Source: Ctenosaura bakeri (Eukaryota; Chordata; Lepidosauria; Squamata; Iguanidae). Taken from it: a DNA stretch of 64,000 nt. The notes beneath the pieces are model-generated. The model was given only the letters and a program-made list of their open reading frames with translations. It was not told where the DNA came from and did no database searches. Each line of letters starts with the position of its first letter. Positions within the stretch are counted from its first letter, which is position 1. The translations under genes were made by a program, and so were the position numbers. The stretch spans positions 1 through 64,000 of the forward strand of contig CAOLHI010004239.1 in assembly GCA_948474755.1 (NCBI GenBank), in the 5' to 3' direction. Shown piece after piece: positions 1 to 9,728 of this stretch.

Positions 1-721
1 TACAGGCATCCTATGCTTTTTGACAAGTTGTTATTTTGATGCTATGCTCTTTTGACCAGTGTAAATTATAGATATTACTGTTCTTTTGATGCAGGACCCA
101 CTCTTTCATTGATTCTTCTCCTCTTGCCTTCTTCCTGAAGGAAGGGAATTATGGAGGCTTGCTTGGTGAGAGGAAAATAAGTGATGAAAGACTGGGTTCC
201 TTTTTTCAACCAGTTCCATTTTCTGACAGGGCTCTGGTCCCTAAACTGTCAGATAAGTGGGGGATGTCTGTATTTCTTTACATATAAAGTTTCCACCGTA
301 CACAGTGCACAGATGAAGTGGGGAAAGATATGTCTAGTAGGAAGAAATTCAGCCAGTTCTCTGGCAGACAGTAATTTACCGTTGATTAGCCCAACACAAT
401 AGTTTTGGCTTCAACATGAACCCTTGTTGAGGAGAGTAATCAGCCCTGCTAATTGGCCACAGCTGGTGCAGTACCACAGAGGAGGGACGATCCAAGGTTG
501 ATGGCTACTCTTATTTAGCAATACATCATAAGGGTTAAAGGAGGGGAATTGAATGGATGTATGGATGGGGAGAGAAGAGTGTCTTCCTAGAGAATATGGT
601 TTTTCCCCCAGTTTGGAGGCAAAGATTAAAACAGAACTAAAACCAATGGACTCATAAGGAAGGCTGACCAAGTTCTGGAGGCGGGGTGGCTATCTGAAGT
701 GCCAGAGCAGCCTGGAAGCAG

Positions 722-734
722 GTTGCTAGGCAAC
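722..734 (-). promoter_or_regulatory. Near-palindromic RFX motif 4.2 kb upstream
   Basis: GTTGCTAGGCAAC on the +, GTTGCCTAGCAAC on the - strand. The latter is a classic RFX1-family site with both half-sites intact. It could be a distal element of ODAD2 or could belong to an old repeat such as an LTR, since a TATA-like sequence (GTATAAAG, 808-815) follows about 75 bases on. Confidence 0.45.
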
Positions 735-1510
735 TAGAATAGCACCTCAGAAGGAAACCCAGCCCACTAGTGTGTGGGAGTGGCTTGTGGCTCTGAGAAA
801 AAGTTGTATAAAGCCAAGTAGCTGTGCGTATTTGGATTCCTTCAGTGAGAGTCCAGCAAGGAGCTATGGAGTAGAATCCCTCAGTCAGCCAAAGTGTGGT
901 TGTGTTGGGAGGTTGAACTCTTAGTGGAACCCCAGTAGGATCTGGTCAGAGAATGTGACCTAGATTAGGAGCTGAGCCTTTGGTGGGCGTTGAGCCAAAG
1001 TGCTGTTATATGATAATTGTGCTTTTTATAAAAGTATAATAACACAATCGAACTGTTTCTGAGCAGCCAGTTACTTACTCTATTGTCTAAGAAGTGCATT
1101 GAAGAAATGTGTCAATCTTGATCTGTATATGAACTCTTAACATACTACTTTATTCATGTTGTTATCTTAATAAATGTTAACAGTTTATCCTTGTAAACCC
1201 TGATTTGGCTTGCTTTGTATACAGTATATAAAGTTAACACAGAAAACATATTACCATAACATTATTAAATGGCTCCAAATAAACATTTAAAGCCCTCATC
1301 CTTTTACACAAAGTGGGTTTATTATAAGCGGGGAGGCAGAGCCGTATGGTAAAGACAGTATGTCTTACAGATTGGCATTTGCCACACCAAACTGGGTTTG
1401 TCACAAAGGTACTTTAGAGGACTGTAAAGTCTGCAGTTATACAGAAGATAAATAATTCCTTGATATGTTGGGATTAGGTTACTTTGATGTGTTGTGGTGG
1501 GGGTGGTGGT

Positions 1511-1692
1511 ATACCTTCAAGTAGTTTCCGACTTATGGCGACCCTAAGGCAAAGTTATTACAAGGTTCTCTGGGGCTGAGAGTGTGCAATGTGCCCAAGG
1601 TCACTCGGTGGGTTTCAATGGCTGAGTAGGGAATCGAACTCTGGTCTCCAGGGTCATAGTTCAATGCTCAAACCACTACACCATGCTGGCTC
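1511..1692 (-). repeat. Sauria-type SINE, near full length
   Basis: Reads on the - strand as GAGCCAGCATGGTGTAGTGG (tRNA-like A box), then a B box, AGTTCGATTCC, then the conserved TGACCTTGGGCACA block, and the Bov-B-like tail GGGTCGCCATAAGTCGGAAA ending in ACTTGAAGGT. This order (tRNA head, central block, Bov-B LINE tail) is that of squamate Sauria SINEs, moved by RTE/Bov-B machinery. Confidence 0.85.
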
Positions 1693-2084
1693 AGTTGATA
1701 AAGCCATGTTAATTTCATGTTTCTTGCATCTATGTGACGACACTATGTCCATGATGGATATTGAGATGTTGACTGTAGTGAGTTGGGCCTCTGCCCCTTC
1801 ATTAGCATCATGGCCATTAAATATTAACAGTGGTACAGAGAGGGTTCTTTCTATTAGTGACTTTGTTTGATACTTTTGTCATTAGGTTGGCAGTTCCAGG
1901 CTAGGAAAAGATACAAAGAATGAGAATGAACCAAGAGGGTGAGTTTTTCTCTGTTACTAACCTGCTTGCACAGTTCTTGTAGCTATTTTGGAATTGGCTT
2001 AAGCTGACACACTTTGATCTGGTTACTTCTGTACTATATAACTCTTGGGTGTCCACCTTCCACTGGCCTCACCCAGGTGAGGTG

Positions 2085-2102
2085 GGGGCGGGTATATATA
2101 AG
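2085..2102 (+). promoter_or_regulatory. GC box followed by TATA-like sequence
   Basis: GGGGGCGGG directly followed by TATATATAAG gives a textbook core-promoter arrangement in otherwise AT-rich intergenic DNA. No gene follows in either direction before the ODAD2 CpG island, so it may be a solo LTR remnant or chance. I cannot define LTR ends. Confidence 0.25.
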
Positions 2103-3422
2103 CAAAAGGGGCTCATTTAGCCAGCAATGGGGTATTAGTTTGCCAGCTGGGGATAGTCTGGGTATAATTGGTTGTTTAGGGAGCCAGTTCTACCACTGAC
2201 TCTGAGGGGGTGCTGGACCCCATCAGCCAAAAGGCTGGAATGATTCTCTGCTGTACACCATCTATTGCGACATTTACCACTAACAAAGCTTATACACTCC
2301 TCCCTCCACATTTGCAGGTTTGACCTTTGCAAATTTGATTATTCACAAGGCACATGTGTGCCTTTCTGCTTTCTCCTCCTCCCATTCCCTTGCATTTTGC
2401 TGGTCATACAGAAGGAAGGCAAGCACCTGGAGAAAAGGCAACAAAATGGGGGATGAGGTACATGCATGCGTTCCTTCTCCAGAGTGCCCTCTCCCATTCC
2501 CTTGCCAACAGATGCCTAACATAATTTATGTACTTTTAAAGAATTTTTAAAACTATTTTTTAGATATACAATATTTCCATTTAGTGTTCTGATTTTTATT
2601 TTTTAACAGTGTAGTTTTTAATAGTGTTCTGATTTTTATTTTTTTTTAAATTACTTTTAAAAAATGCAATAAAATACCCATATTCCTTTGTGAATGGAGA
2701 AGTTAGACCAAAAAGGCATGGCTTATTCAAGACTGAACAGTGGCAGTGGAACTGTGAAATACCAATGGACCACACTGGATCACTTACAACATCAGACCTG
2801 TGTATCTGTACGAGCTGTTTTGAAAACAAGTTGTAACTTGTGGTGTTCCACTGCCTGGATCCCTCCAAGAAAAACATCAAGACTAGCATCTGGTTCTGAG
2901 TTAAAATCCTCCAAGTACAACTTTACTCACAAACAGATTACAAGCCAACAAGAAACTGTTTGCTTAAACCTCATGCTGCTAATTGAGATATATATATATC
3001 CTTGCTTAGCAAGGAAAAAGACTTGCCTTCTGTTCACTTTTTTTAATAACAGAAGTCCAACATTCCTACGAATTCAGCCGTGCCCTATATACAGGCAAAG
3101 TGAATGCCAATAACCGCGTCATCTTTTGAGTATAGTGAATAATAAAATGGATTTCACTCAGCACTTGTGCCCTTGGAAAAAATTGCTGTAACCCATTAGA
3201 GACTGACTGATTTAATTGCATCTAGCCTTTTGTATCTGCTACTTACTTCTGCAGGACAGTGGGAGAAGAGGTAGAGAAAACAGAAGAGAACTAGCAGCCT
3301 AGGTAGAGTACAAATTAATGCATTACCAAGGTTATTATTTATTTTAAGGATAACATTTTCGTATACTTATCTTTGATTATTTTGAAGTCTTGGGAAAAGG
3401 CGATAGATGAGTTCATGTAGAA

Positions 3423-3766
3423 CAGAGCTTTCCAAACTGTGTGTTGGCTCCAGTGTGTAGATGTTGTGTCACCATTGCCGCCCCAGACCAAGAAAGACCT
3501 GGCGAGGGCAGTGGTTAGTTGGTTTAACCTCTGCTTTGCTAGTAACTAACCCCTTAAAAGAGATACAAGAGATACGGACGCATACATAAATTGTAACAAG
3601 GAAATGTATGGGGACACAACATATCTTATGAAAACTTTTCATTCATATTTTTAAAAATATATGATTTATGATTTATTTATCTAAGCACATGAAACTGAAT
3701 ACTGTGTCGCAAAATGATGCATGTCTAAAAAGTGTGTCACCAACATGAAAAGTTTGGAAAGCTCTG
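3423..3766. mobile_element. Non-autonomous hAT-type element with 8-bp target duplication
   Basis: Starts CAGAGCTTTCCAAAC and ends GTTTGGAAAGCTCTG (inverted repeats, CA...TG ends) and is flanked on both sides by the identical ATGTAGAA at 3415-3422 and 3767-3774. CA..TG inverted ends plus an 8-bp duplication are the signature of hAT transposition. The 344-bp interior has no transposase, so it depended on a helper. Confidence 0.85.
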
Positions 3767-3879
3767 ATGTAGAATAAAAGCAGACAGGGATTGTTGTTGC
3801 CTATGTCTGTATGTGTGGGCACCAGTGAGTGAATACACAAAATTGGGAAGGCAAATATTAGTTTGCAAAGATTCCATAA

Positions 3880-3954
3880 ATTGCAAACCCAAGGATTCCA
3901 TAGGATGTGGAAAGTGGAATAATACAACTATAACAGTGTAGGGCACAAATGGCC
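3880..3954 (+). mobile_element. Right half of a GGCC-type (Harbinger-like) MITE
   Basis: GCAAACCC-AGGATTCCATAGGATG, then AAAGTGGAATAATA, ACTATAACAGTGTAG and CACAAATGGCC match the right half of the MITEs at 4105-4306 and 4394-4573. The left half is missing or too decayed to see. Confidence 0.75.
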
Positions 3955-4104
3955 TATGCATGCCACTTGGAGCTCACTGGAGAAAAGGCAATGTATAATA
4001 ATTTAATAAATGAATGAAAAGCTACACTGCCTGAAATTCCCTCTTTCATACAGTCTGTCCTTTTTTTTCATGCGACTAGCCTATACCTCTCCTTGGGAGT
4101 CTAA

Positions 4105-4306
4105 GGCCATTTCTGCACTATACTGTTAAGGGGCTATTATTCCACTTTCAGCATCCTATGGAATCCGGGGGTTTGCAGCTTAGGGAGGGGCATTTGGAAT
4201 TCTCAGCCAGGGAGCTCTTTGGCCTCAGTAAACTACAAACCCCAGAATTCCACAGGATGTTGAAAATGGAATAATAGCACTATAACAGTGTAGTGCAGAA
4301 ATGGCC
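4105..4306. mobile_element. Harbinger-like MITE, 202 bp, TAA duplication
   Basis: Begins GGCCATTTCTGCACTA and ends TAGTGCAGAAATGGCC, with arms that stay complementary over most of the element (ATTCCACTTTC... and ...GAAAATGGAAT). It is flanked on both sides by TAA (4102-4104, 4307-4309). GGCC-type ends and a TWA 3-bp duplication are typical of PIF/Harbinger MITEs; assignment to that superfamily is inference since no transposase is present. Confidence 0.8.
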
Positions 4307-4393
4307 TAAGTCCCATCATCCCAGCCATTTGACACGCTTTTGGCTGGGTCTATAGGGCTGAACAAAGATTAAATGGCAATGGTCAAAGACTAT

Positions 4394-4573
4394 GGCCATT
4401 TCCGCACTAGCCTGTTATAGCGCGATGATTCCACTTTCAACATCCTCTGGAATCCTGGGGTTTGCAGTTTCGGGAGGGGCCGCCCGGCCCCTCCCGAAAC
4501 TGCAAACCCCAGGATTCCAGAGGATGTTGAAAGTGGAATCATCGCGCTATAACAGGCTAGTGCGGAAATGGCC
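4394..4573. mobile_element. 180-bp almost perfect palindromic MITE beside the promoter
   Basis: Same family as 4105-4306 (GGCCATTTCCGCACTAG to CTAGTGCGGAAATGGCC) but both 90-base arms are complementary throughout apart from the central C/C pair at 4483-4484. Flanks are TAT and TCT, so no clean target duplication. Lack of arm divergence implies a young insertion or arm homogenisation. The 185-residue open frame over it on the - strand is an artefact of the palindrome. Confidence 0.9.
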
Positions 4574-4636
4574 TCTGAAAAAGGGCTGCTGAAAAGAGAG
4601 ATGACAGTTAGGAAAATCTCCAAAAGGCATACGATG

Positions 4637-4670
<34 letters not shown>
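4637..4670. repeat. (GT)n microsatellite
   Basis: About 16 uninterrupted GT units between the palindromic MITE and the CpG island; likely length-variable. GT tracts of this kind can form Z-DNA. Confidence 0.95.
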
Positions 4671-4674
<4 letters not shown>

Positions 4675-4886
4675 CGGGGGGGGGGAGAGGGCGGACAGCT
4701 GAGGCGGTCTGTCAGAAGGAAAGGGATTATCAGGCAGCCGCTCAATCCAGGATGCTTTTTGCCCCCACAAGGCGGCGAGTGTTTGTCTGTGGGAAGAAGG
4801 AAACCCAAAGTGTCGGGGAATGGAGCCGCCGGTGCCTGGAAGGGGCGGGGGGTGGGAGAACGGTTTCTCGCGTCCGTCACCCGCGT

Positions 4887-4893
4887 TGTTTAC
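4887..4893 (-). promoter_or_regulatory. Forkhead (FOXJ1-type) core site
   Basis: TGTTTAC on the + strand (GTAAACA on the -), inside GTTGTTTAC, matches the forkhead core RYAAAYA. FOXJ1 is the master regulator of motile-cilium genes (established). A 7-base core occurs often by chance, so the weight comes from its place in the CpG island, 42 bases before an X-box-like site, in a gene known to be a motile-cilium component. Confidence 0.5.
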
Positions 4894-4934
4894 GGGGAGG
4901 CTCCTAGCGACGGAAGGCCCCGCTGGGCCCATCG

Positions 4935-4948
4935 GTCTCCACGACAAC
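4935..4948 (+). promoter_or_regulatory. RFX X-box-like site
   Basis: GTCTCCACGACAAC fits the ciliary X-box consensus GTHNYYATRRNAAC at 13 of 14 positions; the one miss is C for T in the centre. RFX factors bind such sites in promoters of ciliary genes, usually within a few hundred bases of the start. It lies about 350 bases before the proposed donor. A weaker similar half, CCTAGCGAC, is at 4912-4920. Binding is inferred. Confidence 0.55.
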
Positions 4949-5248
4949 CAGCCCGCGCGTGCTCTGCAGGACAGCGCCAGCCGCCATGAGGAGCCGCCGC
5001 CTCTGCGTCGGTGACGGCGGAGCGTTCCGGAGGCGATCCCGCGTGTAATGACCCGAGGGGCTACGAGGAAAGGGGTTCGTGTGGCTTCCCCTCGCCGTCT
5101 GTCCCTCCCTTGTGGGGCCTGGTTCCTTCCCGTCGGCGAAAAAGAGCCCGCGGGGCTTCAGCTCAGCCCTCGTCTGGCTTCCCCGCTCTGGGGAGCAGAG
5201 GCTAGAAAGTTACTTTTGGGGAACGACCGCTTCTAGGGTCTCCCAGCC

Positions 5249-5285
5249 AAGTGGCTCGGGGACTTTGAGACTGTTGTCTTAAAAA
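5249..5285 (+). other. ODAD2: 3' part of proposed non-coding exon with splice donor at 5286
   Basis: AAAAAG TAAG is read as AAAAA|GTAAGT, a full +1 to +6 donor match, right where the CpG island ends. It is the best donor downstream of the promoter and would pair with the acceptor at 6877. Another weak donor candidate is CG|GTGACG near 5010. The exon start is unknown. Confidence 0.5.
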
Positions 5286-5435
5286 GTAAGTTTTCCAGGT
5301 TCTTCTGGGAGTGCATGGAGATTATTTTTCTCCTCTACCCAGAGCAGGAGTAAAGTGGAACCCTGTGGCTTTTGGTGGGGTGGGGGTGGGGAGGGGGCTT
5401 CTTACCTCAGGCAGTGACTGTGAGTGGGCGGCTTA

Positions 5436-5768
5436 GGCCATTTCCGCACTAGACTGTTAGAGTGCTGTTATCCCACTTTCAACATCCTATGGAATCCTGG
5501 GGTTTGCAGTTTAGAGAGGGGCCTGTTGAACTTTACACCAGTAGACTTCAATCCATTTCACTCCCTCAGCCCCATAAATGTCTTCAGGGACCTACAGTTG
5601 TAATTAAAAAATATATATTTTTTTTTTTGGGTAGAGGTAGTTTTGCTTTGGAGAGCCAGTGTGATAGAGGCCATTTCTGCCATTTCTCCCTAAACTACAA
5701 ACCCCAGGATTCCATAGGATATTGAAAGTGGAATAAGAGCACTATAACACTGTAGTGCAGAAATCGCC
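5436..5768. mobile_element. Harbinger-like MITE split by unrelated sequence
   Basis: The left arm 5436-5530 (GGCCATTTCCGCACTAG...) and the right arm 5690-5768 (ACTACAAACCCCAGGATTCC to GTGCAGAAATCGCC) belong to the family of 4105-4306, but about 150 bases including an AT-rich run lie between them. Either a longer source element or a later insertion. TTA precedes it; the right flank is now the head of a SINE. Confidence 0.75.
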
Positions 5769-5941
5769 ACGGTGTAGTGGTTTGAGAATTGAACTATGAC
5801 TCCGGAGACAACAGTTCAGTTCCCCACTTGGTCATGGAAACCCAGTGGGTGACCTTGGGTGCATCATGCACTTTCAGTCCCAGAAAACCCCATAATTAGT
5901 TTGCCATAGGGTCGCCATATGTTGGAAGTGACATAGAAGCA
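5766..5941 (+). repeat. Sauria-type SINE
   Basis: Head GCCACGGTGTAGTGGTTTGA, B-box-like ACAGTTCAGTTCCC, central TGACCTTGGGTGCA and tail AGGGTCGCCATATGTTGGAA. It abuts the right end of a MITE; its first bases replace or overlap the MITE end. Confidence 0.75.
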
Positions 5942-6877
5942 AGTTTTCCCACCTTAGATCAGGCAGTGACACCCACCTGCTTTTTGGAAGGGATCTCTCA
6001 CACTCATGGCATCTCAGTCCATCCACTCCTTGAGGGAAAGAAAATATCTGCCTTTGCCAATGAAATTTGAGGTACTTCTCCAGCCCCACCTCATCTAAAG
6101 AAAGATATTGATTGAATTTAATACTTAATTCTGTCTCTAATGACAGCGGACCTGTACCTGTTTGCACATGTGACTTTCCATCTGTCTGTGTGTGGTTGTT
6201 GTTGTTTTGGTCTGTGCATGTAAAGAGTGGAATGGGAAAGCCCCCATGTAAGTTCGGCCACAACATTTGGTAATGATTTTATAGTTCTTGTGAGAAAAAA
6301 GAAGTGTAAAAGTGTATCAAAAGAAGACCAGTGAAAGTAGAAGTTACAACAACTATCTCAGGAGATATGTGTGCCAGGTTGCAAAGCTTGGAAAATTTCT
6401 TTTTTACAAACAAAAACAAAACTACAACTCACAGAAACCCAGTAGGTATGCTGGCTGGGAGATTTGGCAAGTTGTAGTTCAGAACAGTAACTTTTCTGTT
6501 TCGCATTAGTCTCAACTGACTTGGTTTTTTGGGGCTCCATCAACTGGCTCTCATGCTGCAGAAATGTTACCACAAGAACATCAGAAGTTTTATGCTAACC
6601 AAAATGCTGCCTCACATAATGAAGAGCTTTCCTGGGGTAATAATGGAGAGAAAGTACAGATGGCAACAGTGGGGTTGGTGTTCAGGTATAGCTCAAAACT
6701 GTGAGGCCCTTCTCCATGTCACTGCAAAGTACACACAATGTATTTTATGTTTTGTATTCATTCTGTCACATCACTTTTAGATGTCATATACCAAAGGATT
6801 TGTAACCTGTAGTCACGTAACATACACAGTTTGGGATTGTGATTTTTGTTGTTCCTTTCCTCTCTCTGTTTGTTAAG

Positions 6878-7129
6878 GCCTGTGACCCTGGGATGAGCCT
6901 TTACTATGGGAGTGGCGCTGACAAGAGCAGCTCAGTGGACTGCTGCTGGTTCTGGAACTGGTAGGCTTGAAATCACACCACTGAATGAATCTCTCTTGAA
7001 TGAAATCATTAAGTTTACAGAAAGCTTTAGCAACAAACATCCCCAAGAAGCTGCCTTTGTCTTTAAGGAGCCGCTTCAGTGGCAGACAAAGCTAGAGCCT
7101 TCAGCCTTTGACTCAGGCTATGAAGTCAG
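6878..7129 (+). CDS. ODAD2: ODAD2 coding exon 1 (5' UTR 6878-6905, start codon 6906)
   Basis: Encodes residues 1-75, beginning [15 protein letters not shown] and ending in SAFDSGYEV plus two bases of a serine codon. This matches the conserved N-terminus of ODAD2 from its first residue. The start has A at -3 and G at +4, a strong Kozak context. A pyrimidine-rich tract ending in AAG at 6877 is the likely acceptor, leaving 28 bases of 5' UTR in this exon. The donor is CAG|GTAAGA at 7130. An upstream ATG at 6893 opens a 23-codon frame that overlaps the real start in another frame. Coding 6906-7129 is seen directly; the 6878 boundary is inferred from the acceptor. Confidence 0.95.
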
Positions 7130-8018
7130 GTAAGACTGAGGTCAAATAGGCATTTCTAAACCATGCATTAATTAAACGTAAAGCTTCCTGATTCTGATGT
7201 TTGCTCTTTAGTATTCTTAAATTATATTTAAAGATTTCATGCTCCTTTGGGGCTGAGTCCAGTGTTCTACCTAGAATGGGAACATGGTATATGAACATGC
7301 AAGTTTCATTGATTGAATGGGATTTTTTTAGTTGGGGCTAAAAATTGGATTTAGACCAATGAAATCCGTGCAACTTAATTTATCTGTGACTAACAAATCC
7401 CATTTATTTCAATGAGTCTGCTCTAGTTAGGACTAACATTGAATTTAGCCCTATAAGTATGGTAGTGTCAGGTCTGATGCATCGCAAAAGGGAAATCATT
7501 CCACTAGCTGAGTCTCATTAGTGTGTTGGGTTTTTTGAAGCTTTTATGTTGCATTTTTCCCCCTTGAAGATTCATTGGAGAACAAAAAAGTGAGATAGTG
7601 AAGAAGAAAAAAGATGAAGGGAGAAGACTCCTAAATATAATAGGAAAACAGTTAATATTTGTATGCTTAGTGCATTTAATTTATGAATTAATCCCTTAAT
7701 AAACAGTAAACATGTTAGGGTAAACAGTAATGTTTGTAAAGACAGTAATTAAGAAAAAAACACTTAAAACCATAGTGATTTAATCTGAAATATTACATTA
7801 TGTAAAATATCACAATAGATGTTGTGTTTTATTTTCATAGCACATGATTTAAAGTCTTTATTTATGAATTACTGCTTATATAGTGGTATTTCTATAGGCA
7901 TCCCTGACAAAGGATTTCAAACCAGAAGCACACAGGGCTGTCACAATATCCAGTTTTCTTAAGTCTTGTTGCAGTTTGCTTTCATTATTTTCAGTCTCAG
8001 GGGCATTTATCTGTATAT

Positions 8019-8054
<36 letters not shown>

Positions 8055-9694
8055 TGCACGTGTAATTTACATGAAAGAATGCTTAGCAAAGCAGAAAAGT
8101 TGTTGTGTGTAGTTATGTGCCTTTAAGTTGCATGTCGACTTACTACCATGAATTTCATGTTTTCTTTACTTCAGTGAAAAAAAATCCAGAGGGACATTCC
8201 AGTTTGAAGTGGTTGATTTGAAATTCATAAGAAAATGTGGCACATAGCATTTGATTTCAACAAGTCCTGGGCATGTCTACCTTCTTTCAGAAAGATATTC
8301 CCCACAAACACTTTTGCTACTTACTTTATTGAACTAGTTGTATCTATGTATAATGTTGGCTGCAGCTGAGGAGTGGGCCATGCTGATTGGATCTCATTAG
8401 TTACGTAGATGGGATTTTTATTCATCTGTGCTTTACCTGTCCACTACTATAACACAGTAAATTATCCTTTCTTTGCTTTGCTTGACCCTGTAGCATTACC
8501 TTTTAAAAATAAAATAGGCAAAACAAGCACACATTTATTTTGTTTTCTTAGTACCTTTCTAATTTAGCTTACTTTGGTTGAGTACCTTGCCAAGAAATGG
8601 AATCTAGAGCAGAACTAAACAGATTATATAGATACCAGTGGATTTACATAAGTAAGCTGGAATTTACAAGACTAGGGCTGCTAGGAAAAGGACCTAGAAG
8701 AGCAGGATCATTAAGGGAAAGGTCTAGTTCAGCCTTCTACTCAAATGCTATTCCCAAGTGCATCTCTTCTGTGTTCTCTCATACAAGTAAACAATTGCCA
8801 TTCATTCCCATGACCCCCCCCCCAAAAAATCCTGTTCTACTTTTGAACTGCCAAGATGGGAACTGATTCCTTTTACTAGTTGACCTCTCCACACAACTCC
8901 TTTTGTGTCCTCCAACATCTTAATGTTGAGTATTTCTTTTTCTAAATCCCACATTATTCTTGCAACAAGATTCTGCTTATAGAATCTCAGTTTAAAAGTA
9001 AAGCTAACTTTGCCTCCAAGTTTGTGTTGTTATAGATAGGAAGGTGAAGAGAACATACGATTTAATTTCAAGCCCCCACCCCATCAGGTTAGTGTGAAGG
9101 TTTTAATCTTTTTGTTGCCCCCTTTTCTATTCAAAATATCGCAATTTTAGATCTCCTGGCGAAGTATTTGAGTTCTATATGCTTTATTAGGGATGACTTT
9201 CAGAAGTGTTTTCATAGCTGTAGTCTATTCAAAAATTTTCCAGTTATTATGAATTCTTGCCTATTAAGGTCTTACTTTCTTCTTCCAGTGAAAAAATGGT
9301 TCAGTCTCAAGAAAGAGACAAAGATGGGCAGCCACTGCTCCTGCTCAAAGGATCAACTATCAGCGTTCGCACTTTTGGACAGTTGTCTCGTTTGCTGCAT
9401 GTGGCTGCAGAGAAAAAGCTAAAAGAAGCACAAGCGTGTCTTGAAGGTGTGCTGGCTTTCTTTGTCTATGTACCTGAGCCTCTGAATTCTACTGGGAGCC
9501 AGATTCCCACCATTACTCTCTGTACTATGCAAAGAGATCTTGTGGCACTTTTGAGACTGAGTGAAAAAAGTTTGTAGCATAAGCTTTCACAGATTGGGTT
9601 TGCTTCCTCAGATTCAGCTCTTGCACATACCTTAACAGGCACCTTAGAGGCGGAATTTGTAGCTGTTCCTCCTAGCCCTTCATATAGCAAGGAC

Positions 9695-9728
<34 letters not shown>

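Larger units (their letters stand above)
1..4640. other. Upstream intergenic DNA
   Basis: No exon of a known gene could be found here. It contains a Sauria-type SINE (1511-1692), an RFX-like palindrome (722-734), a GC box with TATA (2085-2102), a hAT element (3423-3766), half of a Harbinger-like MITE (3880-3954) and two such MITEs (4105-4306, 4394-4573). In mammals the neighbouring gene on this side is MPP7 in the same orientation, but none of its exons is seen here. Short frames such as 2694-3113 have no recognisable domain. Confidence 0.6.
4670..5290 (+). promoter_or_regulatory. ODAD2: CpG island, probable ODAD2 promoter and first non-coding exon
   Basis: This is the most GC- and CpG-rich non-repeat stretch in the window, standing out from an AT-rich background. 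It begins right after a (GT)n tract, holds GC boxes (near 4841-4856), the forkhead core and an X-box-like site, and ends with a strong donor consensus, AAAAA|GTAAGT, at 5285/5286. The simplest reading is a TATA-less promoter whose transcript starts around 4950-5050 and splices from 5285 to 6878. The TSS position is inferred; transcript data were not available. The open frames inside it are GC-rich noise except two short upstream frames. Confidence 0.75.
5286..6877 (+). other. ODAD2: Proposed intron between non-coding exon and coding exon 1
   Basis: Holds a divided Harbinger-like MITE (5436-5768), a Sauria-type SINE directly joined to it (5766-5941), and an imperfect inverted repeat around 6415-6482 (ACTACAACTC to AGTTGTAGTTC) of the kind found in abundant squamate DNA elements. 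Nothing else recognised; the open frame on the - strand at 5874-6266 overlaps the SINE and has no family similarity. Confidence 0.6.

Noticed and set aside
4390..4947. 185-codon open frame on the - strand upstream of ODAD2
   Set aside because: It spans the palindromic MITE, the (GT)n tract (a His-Thr run) and the CpG island; the mirror frame on the + strand has the same residues because of the palindrome. No protein family.
4669..4989. Alternative ODAD2 first coding exon in the CpG island
   Set aside because: Frames here give arginine- and glycine-rich sequence without family similarity, while the exon at 6906 matches the known first residues of the protein.
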